A DNA stretch of 64,000 bases from NCBI GenBank assembly GCA_026192395.1, contig WACF01000001.1, forward strand, positions 2,168,309 through 2,232,308, read 5' to 3'. The translations under genes and the position numbers were made by a program. This document shows, piece after piece, positions 1 to 9,363 of the stretch. The notes under the pieces are model-generated. The model searched no databases and was not told the origin of the DNA. It worked only from the letters and a program-made list of their open reading frames with translations. This DNA is from Proteobacteria bacterium 005FR1 (GTDB lineage: Bacteria > Pseudomonadota > Gammaproteobacteria > Pseudomonadales > Cellvibrionaceae). How positions within the stretch are numbered: the first letter of the stretch is position 1; the number at the start of each line of letters is the position of its first letter.

Positions 1-329
1 CTTCGAAGGGCACGCGCAGCCTGACCTTGACCTGCTCCCCCACAAACTCTGCAAACTGCTCAAGCGTATACAGCGGACGATCCATGCCGGGCGACGAGAC
101 CTCCAGGGTGTATTCACCTTGAATCGGATCTTCCACATCCAGCACACTGCTGACCTGCCTGCTCACCTTCTCGCAGTCGCTCAGACCAACGCCTTCCGGC
201 TTGTCGATATAAATGCGCAAGGTACCGCGATGGCGACCACTGGCGTGGTATTCCAGGCCCCAGAGCTCGCAACCGAGCGAACTCACGACGGGCTCGATCA
301 AATCCTGCAGGTACTTACTCTGGGCCATA
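1..329 (-). CDS. rimP: Ribosome maturation factor RimP (5' part, runs off the window)
   Basis: The reverse strand from the ATG at 327-329 encodes a RimP N-terminal domain: an opening helix, then a segment reading [32 protein letters not shown] and [15 protein letters not shown], the family's most conserved block. RimP binds the 30S subunit and helps its late assembly. Only about 109 codons are inside the window; the C-terminal SH3-like domain lies beyond base 1. In gammaproteobacteria rimP normally leads the nusA-infB operon and follows tRNA genes, which fits the tRNA-fMet upstream at 954-1030. A GAGG lies about 12 bases before the start. Identification is secure; the missing 3' end is a window effect, not a truncation. 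Confidence 0.95.
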
Positions 330-452
330 ATCCAGCAACCTCATCTTGGCCGACACGCTGCGCATACAAAAAATGGGCGCCATGGCCCATTTCACGCACC
401 GCAGCACCCGCGGCCGGCCTGGAGCCTGGCTCCAGACCAAATTCAACATACG

Positions 453-475
453 AAAAAGCCCCTAAAGAGGGGCTT
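453..475 (-). terminator. Rho-independent terminator downstream of tRNA-fMet
   Basis: On the minus strand a perfect AAGCCCC / GGGGCTT stem with a short loop is followed by a run of T. It lies between the tRNA-fMet gene and rimP, and would end transcription that starts at the tRNA promoter. The rest of 330-735 holds no gene I can support, only low-complexity GC-rich sequence with short inverted repeats. Confidence 0.85.
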
Positions 476-734
476 CAACGTCAGCGCCAGATCAGCGCCT
501 GAATCCGAGAAGAGAGTACAACTGGAGCTCTTCAGAATCGGGCGTCGCCTGACAATGTCGGCTCTGCCGCCCCGGGATAGAAAGCCAAAGCCCTACCGGA
601 CTCGCCCTCTATAGAGTGCCACTTCGCGAAAAAGTGCCACAACGAAACGAGTGCGAAGCAAAGATCTTGCCTTCCCTTCGCAAGGCGAGCCCGCTTGCCG
701 GGCGACGCCGCTTGAAACAGCACATAGAAGGAAA

Positions 735-1030
<296 letters not shown>

Positions 1031-1066
1031 TTCACAACTTGGGAGTTACCTCAACCAAGGCGGTGC

Positions 1067-1095
1067 ATTATAGGGATCGACCTGCTTTCGGTCAA
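1067..1095 (-). promoter_or_regulatory. Sigma-70 promoter of tRNA-fMet
   Basis: On the minus strand: TTGACC (-35, 1090-1095), a 17-base spacer, and a perfect TATAAT (-10, 1067-1072). A GC-rich discriminator (GCACCGCC) follows, typical of stringently controlled stable-RNA promoters. The start point would lie about 30 bases before the mature tRNA. Confidence 0.88.
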
Positions 1096-1274
1096 GGCGA
1101 AATCGTCGCCCAAGATATTGTTTTTTCAATGACTTTAAAAAAGAGACCTGGCCGCCGACTTACCGCCAGCCGAGGAAGCTTGATAGACTGGTTGGCCGAC
1201 GGTTCAACTTTCCAGATCTGCTGTTGCCCAAGTTCATTGTATTGAAAACCACTTCAGGCCCTTTGAGTATCGCT

Positions 1275-1589
1275 GTGAAACCCCCGAAGTCGAAAGCGCA
1301 GGAGCGACTTGAGATTGAACGTCAGATCGAAGAGTTCCTCCGTGAAGGGGGAGCGGTGCAGTCCGTGGAGCGCGGGATCAGTGGTCGGGAGCTGGGTTCG
1401 AAATTGCCACCCGTCAGTTTTCAACAACCGAGGATGACGCGAACGCCGCTGGTCGAAGAAATCAAGGCCATCGAGGCGCGCCGCAAGCCGTCCACCACTC
1501 TCAAGCGCCCCTCTTCCAGACAGCCGAAACGCGTACTGATAACGGACGATTTTGGCGAGCCCTTGCGATGGAGCTGGCAGGAAAAATAA
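1275..1589 (+). CDS. Small conserved hypothetical protein
   Basis: About 104 residues from a GTG at 1275; TTG codons at 1224, 1242 and 1263 are in frame, so the start is uncertain. The N-terminal part is charged and helical, with a segment reading QIEEFLREGG followed by a GISGRELG-like turn. I have the impression of this motif in short hypothetical proteins of marine gammaproteobacteria but cannot give it a function. The C-terminal half is basic and Pro/Ser-rich, probably disordered, ending in a Trp-containing tail. No signal peptide or membrane segment. It is convergent with the next gene, leaving 5 bases between stops, with no terminator visible. Confidence 0.55.
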   Translation: MKPPKSKAQERLEIERQIEEFLREGGAVQSVERGISGRELGSKLPPVSFQQPRMTRTPLVEEIKAIEARRKPSTTLKRPSSRQPKRVLITDDFGEPLRWSWQEK

Positions 1590-1594
1590 GACTG

Positions 1595-1900
1595 TCAGCC
1601 GCGCTGCCGCTGAGCCTTGTACTGCGATACCGCCTCCTCGAAAACGGGCGAGATCGCGGGAGCCTTCCAGCCGGAGGGGTAGGCTTTGTTCATCACCTCC
1701 AGAAACATCTGCTTGTCCTCTTCCGACTTGCTCAGCAGATAAGTGAGAAAGGTATAGAGCTTGTCGGTGGATTCCTCTAACAGCGCCTGCAAATCCGCCT
1801 TGCTCAGCTTGCCTTCGCTGACGAAGTCATCGAGCACTGTTTTGCGGATGCAGTTCGCTGACATGAGCAGAGCCATGTGCTGTATGACGCGCGGGTCCAT
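1595..1900 (-). CDS. Conserved hypothetical protein, 101 residues
   Basis: The ATG at 1898-1900 has a strong GGAGGA ribosome site at the right distance. An in-frame start further upstream lacks one, so I chose the shorter form. The protein is soluble and almost entirely helical: an N-terminal segment with paired Met and Cys residues, a charged middle (KLSKADLQALLEE), then a Lys/Glu-rich C-terminus. No domain recognised and no catalytic motif visible. It probably follows the DUF3094 gene (2000-2182) in one transcript, with a gap of about 100 bases. Function unknown. Confidence 0.65.
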   Translation of the reverse strand: MDPRVIQHMALLMSANCIRKTVLDDFVSEGKLSKADLQALLEESTDKLYTFLTYLLSKSEEDKQMFLEVMNKAYPSGWKAPAISPVFEEAVSQYKAQRQRG

Positions 1901-1999
1901 AGGCTTCCTCCGGATTATTGTTGATTTTCTGCCGCAGCCGGCCCACCAAGACACAGCTCGACACGAGGGTCTCGTCAGGGGAAGGAGCCCCGCGCGCGA

Positions 2000-2182
2000 T
2001 CAGATTACGCCGTGGATTTTTCCGATCAGCACGGCAATGCCACCCATGGAAGAGACAATCAGAAACAAATAAAAGAGCAGCATCAAGGGGCGGAAGGGCT
2101 TTCGCTCCACGTCGTTGTAGCCGGTCTTGATAAACTCGTCGACGCGAGCCTGGTCTTCGGGGGAAAGCTTGGTATTGGCCAT
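2000..2182 (-). CDS. DUF3094 family small membrane protein
   Basis: Sixty residues from the ATG at 2180-2182. The N-terminus (KLSPEDQARVDEFI, then VERKPFRPL) followed by one hydrophobic segment of about 20 residues matches my recollection of the DUF3094 family: short cytoplasmic helix, then a single membrane anchor. Function is unknown for the family. A longer reading frame upstream runs through the hairpin at 2231-2268 and is unlikely to be translated. No clear Shine-Dalgarno is seen before this ATG, so the start rests on family length. Confidence 0.75.
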   Translation of the reverse strand: MANTKLSPEDQARVDEFIKTGYNDVERKPFRPLMLLFYLFLIVSSMGGIAVLIGKIHGVI

Positions 2183-2230
2183 GGCGAAAGGATCGTTAAA
2201 GATGGGATGAAAAACTGACCAAATTATAAT

Positions 2231-2268
2231 GAGAAAGCCGCACCCCGGCCATAGGGCGCGGCTTTTCT
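2231..2268 (-). terminator. Terminator after the acyl-CoA dehydrogenase
   Basis: GCCGCnCCC (2237-2245) pairs with GGGnGCGGC (2254-2262), one mismatch, flanked by AAA and TTTT on both sides. On the minus strand it follows the stop of the acyl-CoA dehydrogenase gene by about 30 bases. The T-run is short and interrupted (TTTCTC), so termination may be partial. Confidence 0.7.
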
Positions 2269-2295
2269 CTGTCACTTCAGACAGCAGGCTTTGGA

Positions 2296-4098
2296 TCAGC
2301 GGCTGCCGATCAGCTCTGCGTCGATTGACATAAGCGAATCAACACCGTCCTTGATGGTCGCTGCGAGGGTCAGCGTGCGGGGCAGAATACGGCGGAAGTA
2401 AAACTGCGCCGTTTGCAGCTTCGCCTTGTAGAAGTCCGCGTCAGCATTTCCTTCGGCCAGAGCCCGGCTGGCAACTTCCGCAGCCTGTGCCCAGAAGAAG
2501 GCCAGCGTTACATAGCCCGAATACATCAGGTAATCGAAGGAAGCACCACCGAGCTCATCCATGTTCTGCATCGCACGGCCGCCGATGTGCATTGTGAGAT
2601 CACCCCATTCCTTGTTCAGCTGGGCGAGTGGCTCAATGAACTGCTTCATCTCGTCATTGCCGGTCTGCGCTTCACAGTACTTGTGGATCTTCTTGGTGAA
2701 GATGCGCAGCGTCTGACCCTGGTTTTTAAGGATCTTGCGGCCGAGCAGGTCCAGCGCCTGGATGCCGTTGGTACCTTCGTAGATCATCGCGATGCGCGCG
2801 TCGCGCACATTCTGCTCCATGCCCCACTCGGAGATGTAACCGTGACCGCCGAAAACCTGCATCGCGAGGTTGGCGCCTTCAAAGCCCACTTCGGTCATGA
2901 AGCCCTTGGCGATCGGGGTCATCAGCGCGAGCAGCTGGTCCGCTTCTTCGCGCTCGCTTTCTTCCGGGGCATGCTCCTGGATGTCCAGCAGCTGTGCACA
3001 GTAATGACCCAGCATGCGGGTGCCCTCAGAAAGCGATTTAACAGTCAGCAGCATGCGACGAACGTCCGGGTGAACGACGATCGGGTCCGCATTGCCGGCG
3101 GGGTTTTTCACTCCGGACAGCGAGCGCGACTGAAGCCGTTCGCGGGCATAGGCAGTCGCTCCTTGCAGCCCAAGCTCCAGATGAGCGAGTCCCTGCATGG
3201 CGACACCGAGGCGGGCCGAGTTCATCATGGTGAACATGTGGTTCAAGCCCTTGTTGAGCTCGCCCACCAGATAGCCGGTGGCACCGTCAAAGTTCAGTAC
3301 ACAGGTGGCATTGCCGTGAATACCCATCTTCTCTTCCAGCGAACCGCAGGTCACCGGGTTGCGCTCGCCCACAGAGCCGTCTTGGTTGGGCATGAATTTG
3401 GGCACCAAAAACAGGGAGATACCCTTGGTACCTTCCGGCGCATCCGGAGTCCGGGCGATCACCAGGTGGATGATGTTCTCCGCCATGTCGTGGTCGCCGG
3501 AGGAAATGAAAATCTTGGTGCCGGTCAGCTTGTAGCTGCCATCCGCCTGGGGCTCGGCCTTGGTGCGCAGCAGACCCAGGTCGGTACCACAGTGAGGTTC
3601 GGTCAGGCACATGGTGCCGGTCCAGGTACCTTCGCAAAGCTTGGTCAGGTAAACAGCTTTCAGTTCTTCACTGCCATGGGTCTCGAGGCTTACCTTGGCG
3701 CCATGACTGAGGAGCGGATACATGGACCAGGACCAGTTGGCGGTTCCCAACATCTCGTTCATCAAAATGCCGAGTGAGTGCGGCAGGCCCTGACCACCGT
3801 ATTCGGGGGACGTCGCCAGTGCCGGCCATCCGCTTTCCACGAACAGCTGATACGCCTCCTTGAAGCCCTCGGGCGTTTTGACTTCGGTCCCTTCCAGGCT
3901 GCAACCCTGTCTGTCGCCGATCTGGTTCAGCGGCGCCAGCTCGTTCTCGCAGAACTTGCCCAGCTCTTCGAGAATGGCGTCGGTCATGTCCGGAGTGGCT
4001 TCCTCGCAGCCGGGTAGCCGGGCCCAAAGGCCGGGGAAGTCCAACAGCTCATTACGGACGAAGCGGATTTCCCGCAGGGGTGCTTTGAAATCAATCAT
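2296..4098 (-). CDS. Acyl-CoA dehydrogenase, long form with extra C-terminal domain
   Basis: Six hundred residues, the length of the large acyl-CoA dehydrogenases related to DmdC and the Pseudomonas PA0506-PA0508 group, not the ~390-residue short type. The FAD-binding core is clear: MCLTEPHCGTDLG near residue 165, KIFISSGDHD near 195, and FGGHGY...EQNVRDARI with YEGTNGIQALDLLGRK near 415-450. The catalytic Glu is probably the one in YEGTNG. The last ~130 residues form the helical extension of this subfamily. It would oxidise an acyl-CoA to the 2-enoyl-CoA and pass electrons to ETF; the chain length cannot be read from sequence. It appears monocistronic. Confidence 0.93.
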   Translation of the reverse strand: MIDFKAPLREIRFVRNELLDFPGLWARLPGCEEATPDMTDAILEELGKFCENELAPLNQIGDRQGCSLEGTEVKTPEGFKEAYQLFVESGWPALATSPEYGGQGLPHSLGILMNEMLGTANWSWSMYPLLSHGAKVSLETHGSEELKAVYLTKLCEGTWTGTMCLTEPHCGTDLGLLRTKAEPQADGSYKLTGTKIFISSGDHDMAENIIHLVIARTPDAPEGTKGISLFLVPKFMPNQDGSVGERNPVTCGSLEEKMGIHGNATCVLNFDGATGYLVGELNKGLNHMFTMMNSARLGVAMQGLAHLELGLQGATAYARERLQSRSLSGVKNPAGNADPIVVHPDVRRMLLTVKSLSEGTRMLGHYCAQLLDIQEHAPEESEREEADQLLALMTPIAKGFMTEVGFEGANLAMQVFGGHGYISEWGMEQNVRDARIAMIYEGTNGIQALDLLGRKILKNQGQTLRIFTKKIHKYCEAQTGNDEMKQFIEPLAQLNKEWGDLTMHIGGRAMQNMDELGGASFDYLMYSGYVTLAFFWAQAAEVASRALAEGNADADFYKAKLQTAQFYFRRILPRTLTLAATIKDGVDSLMSIDAELIGSR

Positions 4099-4374
4099 GG
4101 TCGAAACCTCTGTCTGGCTTTTACTTGCATCTGGATGGGCCCGAAGGGCTGTGTGACTGGAGAATGCTGAGGCCCATGCATCGGCACGATTCCGTCACTG
4201 CAAGCAGTCGTTCGAATGAAGGGCGCCCACTATAAAACGGAAACCAAATAGAACAAAGAGTCACGTTTCGTCCGCAGAAACTTTCTTTCGATGCTGAGTT
4301 TCCAGAGCCTGAGGCCCGGCAACTTTAGAAGATTGGACCCTCATGGCCGCGCAAGTTCGCGGCGCCCCTGGCGA

Positions 4375-5076
4375 TCACCGGCGCGAGGTTGCGCCGGATC
4401 TCAGCAGTACGTCCAGGTCCAGCTTATCCGCGGCGGATTCCGGGGTATGGTCGGGAAGAAAGGGGACTTGTCCGAGCAGTGGCACCCCGAGACGGTCACG
4501 GAGGCTCACGATATTCTCTTCCAGGCAAGGCATCGCTTCGGCCGGAGAATTTGCCACCCAGCCTGCCAAACGCAGGCCATCGCGACGAATGGCTTCGGCG
4601 GTCAGCAGCGCGTGGTTGATGCAGCCGAGCTCCATTCCCACCACCATAATGGCCGGGAACTGCAGGGCCACCGCCAGATCGGCCAGTGTCTGCCGCCGGT
4701 TCAGCGGTACCCGCCAGCCCCCCGCGCCTTCAATCAGCGCGAAATCGTGGGGCTCCCGCAGTGTTTCCGAGCAACGCAGCGCGAGGTAGTCCACGGACAG
4801 GTCGAGACCAACGCGCTCCGCGGCTATATGCGGGGCGATCGGCGGCTCCAGAGCGATGGGATTGATTTGCTGGTAAAGCAGATCTTCAGTCATTGCCTCC
4901 TGGAGGTGGAGGGCGTCCTCGTTTCGCAGCCCTGCAGGAGTCCGCTCGCAGCCGGCAGCGATGGGCTTGATCGCAACAGTGCGCAAACCGCGCGCTTTGG
5001 CTGCCAGCAACAGGGCACGGCTGATCCAGGTCTTGCCGACTTCAGTGTTCGTGCCAGTCACAAAGAATCTGTTCAT
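4375..5076 (-). CDS. bioD: ATP-dependent dethiobiotin synthetase BioD
   Basis: BioD closes the ureido ring of dethiobiotin from 7,8-diaminopelargonate, CO2 and ATP. The N-terminal P-loop is intact (GTNTEVGKT, residues 8-16), followed by KPIAAGC, the segment IEGAGGWRVPL that binds substrate, and a VVGMELGCINHALLTAEAI block. The start is the ATG at 5074-5076, which overlaps the bioF stop by four bases (ATGA), so the two are translationally coupled. About 233 residues, normal for the family. Last gene of bioB-bioF-bioD. bioH and bioC, often found between bioF and bioD in gammaproteobacteria, are absent here. Confidence 0.96.
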   Translation of the reverse strand: MNRFFVTGTNTEVGKTWISRALLLAAKARGLRTVAIKPIAAGCERTPAGLRNEDALHLQEAMTEDLLYQQINPIALEPPIAPHIAAERVGLDLSVDYLALRCSETLREPHDFALIEGAGGWRVPLNRRQTLADLAVALQFPAIMVVGMELGCINHALLTAEAIRRDGLRLAGWVANSPAEAMPCLEENIVSLRDRLGVPLLGQVPFLPDHTPESAADKLDLDVLLRSGATSRR

Positions 5077-6287
5077 CGACACTGTTCCAGAGCCCATTGC
5101 AAGGCATCGAGCAGCGCATCGACTTGCTCTGCAGAGTGGTCCGCGCTGAGCGAAATTCGCAAGCGGCAGCTGCCCGCCGGGACCGTGGGTGGGCGGATCG
5201 CTCCCACCCAGAAGCCCCGGCTGGCCAGAAGATCCGCAAGCGTGAGCACTTGCCGTTCGTCTTTAGCCAACACCGGTTGAATCGGGGTGGCGGAGTGCAT
5301 GGTGGCGATACCCCGCTCCCTGGCACCGGCACGAAAGCGCTCGATCAGGTCCAGAAGATGCCGGCGCCGGTGCGGCTCACTATGGATTACTCCAAGACTG
5401 GCTCGGGTAGCCGCGGCAACTGCCGGTGGCAAAGCGGTGCTGTAGACGTAGGGTCGACAGAACTGCACAAGATATTCGATCAGGTCCTCGCTGCCGGCGA
5501 TAAAGGCGCCGAAGGATCCCAGAGATTTGCCGAGGGTGGCCATCAACACAGGCACTTCCTTTTGTCCCAGGCCAAAGTGTTCTGCTACGCCCGCCCCGCT
5601 TTCGCCGAGCCAGCCAAAGCCATGCGCGTCATCAACCATCAACGCAGCGTCGTAGGCGCTCGCCAAGCGAGCCATTTCCGGCAAAGGGGCGAGATCCCCA
5701 TCCATGCTATATACGCCATCCACCGCGATCAGTCGGCTGTCAGTCTGACAAGACTGCAGCTGGGTCTCGAGGTCCGCAAGATCGTTGTGGGCGAATTTCT
5801 GCAGCCGGGCGCGGCTGACAAAGGCGCCGTCCATCAACGAGGCATGATTGAGACGATCGGCGAAAATCGTCGAACCGGCATCAGTCAGGGCGTTGAGCGT
5901 TCCGACATTGGCCATGTAGCCAGTGGAGATAAGCAGCGCCCGTTCGCGGCCGGTGAACGCGGCCAGATCGTCCTCCAACAGGTGGTGCTCCTCGCTGTGG
6001 CCGCAGATCAGATGGGAAGCTCCGCTGCCCACACCGTAGCTTTCTGCCGCGACCTGAAAGGCTTCGATCACCTTCGGGTGATTAGCCAATCCGAGATAGT
6101 CGTTGCTGCAAAATGCCACCACGTCCCGGCCGCCGACCCGGACTCTCGCACCCTGCGGCGATTCCAGCAGGCTGCGCCGACGGTAGCGATGCTGCGCTTG
6201 CCGCTCGGCAAGCGCGCTGGCAAGACGCCGCTCCAGACTGGTTTGTCCGTCAAGCGCAGGCGCTTCCGCAGGCAGAGATAGAGCCAT
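5073..6287 (-). CDS. bioF: 8-amino-7-oxononanoate synthase BioF
   Basis: BioF is a PLP enzyme that condenses pimeloyl-ACP/CoA with L-alanine to give 8-amino-7-oxononanoate. Visible: FCSNDYLGLANHP near 59-71, GSGASHLICGH near 88-97, the DDAHGFGWLG aspartate motif near 219-228, and the PLP lysine in TLGKSLGSFG (K254). 404 residues, slightly longer than E. coli BioF because of an N-terminal extension. Only two bases separate it from bioB and it overlaps bioD by four, so this is a compact operon. Confidence 0.96.
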   Translation of the reverse strand: MALSLPAEAPALDGQTSLERRLASALAERQAQHRYRRRSLLESPQGARVRVGGRDVVAFCSNDYLGLANHPKVIEAFQVAAESYGVGSGASHLICGHSEEHHLLEDDLAAFTGRERALLISTGYMANVGTLNALTDAGSTIFADRLNHASLMDGAFVSRARLQKFAHNDLADLETQLQSCQTDSRLIAVDGVYSMDGDLAPLPEMARLASAYDAALMVDDAHGFGWLGESGAGVAEHFGLGQKEVPVLMATLGKSLGSFGAFIAGSEDLIEYLVQFCRPYVYSTALPPAVAAATRASLGVIHSEPHRRRHLLDLIERFRAGARERGIATMHSATPIQPVLAKDERQVLTLADLLASRGFWVGAIRPPTVPAGSCRLRISLSADHSAEQVDALLDALQWALEQCR

Positions 6288-6289
6288 GC

Positions 6290-7339
6290 CTAGACCACTG
6301 CGGCGTCGTAGAAGGCGGATTCGTCCGCTCTCTTCTTCAGCGCCGAGGCCAGCGCGCTTTCTTCCGCTGCTTCGTCGTGGGATTGCTCAACCACTTCCGG
6401 ACGCATGCCGAGGCGCTGCAGCAGCTGCACGTCGCGACTGGCGCTCGGGTTCTTGGTGGTCAGGAGTTTCTCCCCATAAAAAATCGAATTGGCGCCGGCA
6501 AAATAAGCCAGAGCCTGAGCCTCTTCATGCATGTTTTCCCTTCCGGCGGCCAGGCGCACCCGCGATTGCGGCATCAAAATGCGCGCCACGGCAACGGTAC
6601 GTACGAACTGGAAAGGATCCACCGGCTCGGCATTTTCCAGCGGCGAGCCCTGGATTCGCATCAGCATGTTGATCGGCACGGACTCCGGATGCGGCTTCAG
6701 GGTGGCCAGCTGGTGCAGGAGCCCCACATGATCGTCCTGGGACTCACCCATCCCGAGAATGCCGCCACAACAGACCTTCACGCCCGCGTCGCGGACGTTT
6801 TGCAGCGTTTCCAGACGATCCTGGTAGGTGCGGGTGGTGATGATCTCGCCGTAGTACTCGGGTGACGTGTCGAGGTTGTGGTTGTAGTAGTCGAGACCGG
6901 CATCCGCCAGCTGGCGGGCCTGATCGGGGCTGAGCATGCCCAGGGTGATGCAGGATTCCATACCCAGCGCTTTGACGCCCTGGACCATCGCAAGCAGCGC
7001 AGGCATCTCCTTGGCTGGCGGTGATCGCCAGGCGGCGCCCATACAGAAGCGGGTTGCCCCATTGGCCTTGGCCTCGCGGGCCTGTTCCAGTACCTTCTCC
7101 ACCGCCATGAGCTTTTCCTTCTCGAGGCCGGTATTGTAATGGCCGCTCTGGGCACAGTACTTACAGTCCTCGGGGCAGGCGCCGGTTTTGATGGAGCAAA
7201 GCGTGCTGATCTGCAGCTCGTTGGGATCGAAACTCGCCCGGTGAATGGAATGGGCCTTGAACAGCAGGTCGTTGAAGGGCAATGCAAAAAGCGCTTTGAC
7301 TTCAGCCCGGGTCCAATCGTGGCGGGGGGTGTTCTCCAT
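6290..7339 (-). CDS. bioB: Biotin synthase BioB
   Basis: BioB inserts sulfur into dethiobiotin to make biotin, using a radical-SAM [4Fe-4S] cluster and a [2Fe-2S] cluster as sulfur donor. The CxxxCxxC cluster motif is at C55, C59, C62 ([13 protein letters not shown]). [13 protein letters not shown] and GGILGMGES, typical of BioB, are present. Length (349) is normal; the last ~30 residues are a non-conserved charged tail. First gene of the operon; a BirA-type operator lies about 80-110 bases before its start, so biotin repression is expected. Confidence 0.97.
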   Translation of the reverse strand: MENTPRHDWTRAEVKALFALPFNDLLFKAHSIHRASFDPNELQISTLCSIKTGACPEDCKYCAQSGHYNTGLEKEKLMAVEKVLEQAREAKANGATRFCMGAAWRSPPAKEMPALLAMVQGVKALGMESCITLGMLSPDQARQLADAGLDYYNHNLDTSPEYYGEIITTRTYQDRLETLQNVRDAGVKVCCGGILGMGESQDDHVGLLHQLATLKPHPESVPINMLMRIQGSPLENAEPVDPFQFVRTVAVARILMPQSRVRLAAGRENMHEEAQALAYFAGANSIFYGEKLLTTKNPSASRDVQLLQRLGMRPEVVEQSHDEAAEESALASALKKRADESAFYDAAVV

Positions 7340-7418
7340 GGCAAGCTCCAGTTTGTACTTGTCTGGCCTGGCGGCTCAATATGTTTATTCAGTTTACGAT
7401 CAGGCGGCCGGCGAGCAG

Positions 7419-7451
7419 CTGTTAACCTGTTCGAACATGGGAAGTTAACTG
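7419..7451. promoter_or_regulatory. Putative BirA (biotin repressor) operator
   Basis: Two GTTAAC half sites at 7421-7426 and 7444-7449 are separated by exactly 17 bases, with TGTTAACC on the left and AGTTAACT on the right. This matches the general BirA operator form (TTGTTAACC, 15 bases, GGTTAACAA) in both half-site sequence and spacing. It lies between bioB and the divergent comF. Family knowledge says the BirA-biotinyl-AMP dimer binds such sites to repress bio genes. Whether comF is affected is unclear. Confidence 0.7.
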
Positions 7452-7469
7452 CGCAAAGGTTACCAGCCA

Positions 7470-8168
7470 ATGGAATTGCCGGCAATCGCCCTGGATCTGC
7501 TTCTGCCCCGCCGCTGCCTGCTTTGTGACGAAGCCAGCAGCAAGCAAATGCTTTGTGCGCCCTGCCGCGCCGACCTGCCATGGTTGGCGAATGCTTGCAC
7601 ACGCTGCGCGCTCCCGCTGCAAGACGAGGCCGAGATCTGTGGCCGCTGTCTTGGCAAGCCGCCAGCCTTCGACGCCTGCTTTGCCGCCTTCCACTACGCG
7701 AGCCCGGTGGATCGCCTTATCGGCCAATTCAAAAATCAGCGGCGCCTGAGCGCCGGCAAGATACTGAGCCGGCTTCTGCTCAGCATTCTGGCCGAACGAC
7801 GGGCTAGGATGCCGGATGTAATCGCGCCCGTGCCCTTGCACTGGCGAAGGCAGATCGCGCGGGGGTTCAATCAGGCAGCTTTCGTGGCCGGATATCTCGC
7901 TCGGGAGCTGAATGTGCCTCTGGTTGATTTGGCAAGGCGTAGCCAGGCCACCCCCAAGCAACAGCAACTCGATCGCAAACAGCGGCTGCGAAACCTCCGC
8001 GACGCCTTCTCCATCACCGCCGACGTGACCGGCAGGCGCATTGCCCTGCTTGATGATGTAGTCACCACTGGCGCAACAGCTCAGGCGCTCAGCCTTGCCC
8101 TCAAGCGCGCTGGCGCCGCGCGGGTGGAAGTCTGGGCCATCGCACGCACTCCGGAACCCACCCGCTGA
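7470..8168 (+). CDS. comF: ComF family phosphoribosyltransferase-like protein
   Basis: 232 residues in the normal ComF layout: N-terminal zinc-ribbon cysteines (CLLC and CAPC near 16-32, CTRC and CGRC near 43-60), then a phosphoribosyltransferase-like domain with APVPLHWRRQIARGFNQ near 118-134 and the PRPP-type loop LLDDVVTTGAT near 190-200. ComF proteins are needed for natural transformation in several bacteria, probably in handling incoming DNA; the biochemical role is not settled. In many gammaproteobacteria comF sits divergent from the bio genes, as here. Alone this gene does not show the strain is competent. Confidence 0.93.
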   Translation: MELPAIALDLLLPRRCLLCDEASSKQMLCAPCRADLPWLANACTRCALPLQDEAEICGRCLGKPPAFDACFAAFHYASPVDRLIGQFKNQRRLSAGKILSRLLLSILAERRARMPDVIAPVPLHWRRQIARGFNQAAFVAGYLARELNVPLVDLARRSQATPKQQQLDRKQRLRNLRDAFSITADVTGRRIALLDDVVTTGATAQALSLALKRAGAARVEVWAIARTPEPTR

Positions 8169-8227
8169 CGAAGCACACGCCGCACACTGCCCCTTCGCAC
8201 GAGACAGGGACCGATCAGAGGAGGATA

Positions 8228-9307
8228 ATGGTCAGCAAGGACGGAAACTTTGCAGGCAGTTTGAGAAACCATGGTGGTACTTTCGATATGACTTACTCAG
8301 GCGACGATACTTCCGGTCACACCGGCGCCAGCCATCCCTATGATGGACTCACACCAGACCGGATCATTGACGCAGTGGAAGCGCAGGGCTATCGCAGCGA
8401 CGCGCGGATTCTGGCGCTGAACAGTTACGAAAACCGCGTATACCAGGTTGGCCGGGAGGACGGATCGCCGCTGATCGCCAAGTTCTATCGCCCGGGCCGC
8501 TGGAGCGACGCGCAAATTCTCGAGGAGCACGGTTTCACTCTGGATCTCGCCGACCTGGAAGTCCCGGTCGTGCCGCCATTGCGCGATGCCAACGGGAATA
8601 CCCTGTTCAGCTTCGAGGGCTTTCGTTTGGCGCTCTACCCCCGACAGGGCGGACACGCGCCGGAGCTGGATCGACTGGATAATCTGCTGGTACTCGGCCG
8701 TTTCCTTGGCCGCATTCACGCCGCCGGTGAACAACAACTTTTCGATCACCGGCCGACCGTAGATGTACAAAGCTACGCAACGGACAGCTACCACTTTATC
8801 CGGGAAAATCGCTTCATTCCGGCCGAACTCGAACCCGCTTACAACAGCCTCTGCGAAGACCTGATCACGCGGGTCAACCAGCAGTTTAAGCAGGTGCAAT
8901 ACGAGCCCATTCGGCTGCACGGCGATTGCCATCCGGGCAACATTCTCTGGCGCGACGACCGTCCACACTTCGTGGACTTTGACGATGCCCGCAACGGCCC
9001 GGCTATTCAGGACTTATGGATGCTGCTGTCCGGTGACCGCGAACAGCAAACGACGCAGTTACAGAAAGTCTTGCAGGGCTATCGACAGTTCTGCCATTTC
9101 AACAAGGCGGAATTGCAGCTGGTCGAAAGTCTGCGGACCTTGCGCATCATGCATTACGCCGCCTGGCTGGCGCGTCGCTGGGATGATCCGGCGTTCCCGA
9201 TGAATTTCCCATGGTTCAATACCCAGCGGTATTGGTCGCAGCACATCCTCGAGCTGCGCGAGCAGCTGGCGGCGCTGAACGAACCGCCATTACAGGTGAT
9301 CGACTGA
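8228..9307 (+). CDS. srkA: Stress response kinase A (YihE family)
   Basis: SrkA is a Ser/Thr protein kinase with an aminoglycoside-phosphotransferase fold that counters MazF and oxidative-stress killing in E. coli. Here LNSYENRVYQVG (near 74-85), IAKFYRPGRW (ATP lysine), RLHGDCHPGNILWRD (catalytic HGDCHPGN) and FVDFDDARNGP (metal aspartate) are all in place. The ATG at 8228 has a strong GAGGAGG upstream, and gives 359 residues, about 30 more than E. coli SrkA; the extra N-terminus is Gly/Ser/Asp-rich. An in-frame ATG at 8288 lacks a comparable ribosome site. Confidence 0.93.
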   Translation: MVSKDGNFAGSLRNHGGTFDMTYSGDDTSGHTGASHPYDGLTPDRIIDAVEAQGYRSDARILALNSYENRVYQVGREDGSPLIAKFYRPGRWSDAQILEEHGFTLDLADLEVPVVPPLRDANGNTLFSFEGFRLALYPRQGGHAPELDRLDNLLVLGRFLGRIHAAGEQQLFDHRPTVDVQSYATDSYHFIRENRFIPAELEPAYNSLCEDLITRVNQQFKQVQYEPIRLHGDCHPGNILWRDDRPHFVDFDDARNGPAIQDLWMLLSGDREQQTTQLQKVLQGYRQFCHFNKAELQLVESLRTLRIMHYAAWLARRWDDPAFPMNFPWFNTQRYWSQHILELREQLAALNEPPLQVID

Positions 9308-9363
9308 TTGCGCCGTTCCGGATCTGCTACCATGGCCGCCTCGTATACCCGGTTTGGACAGCA

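Noticed and set aside
2413-3777. Long open frame opposite the acyl-CoA dehydrogenase
   Set aside because: Codon-phase shadow of a GC-rich gene; no domain, and the minus strand codes for a complete enzyme.
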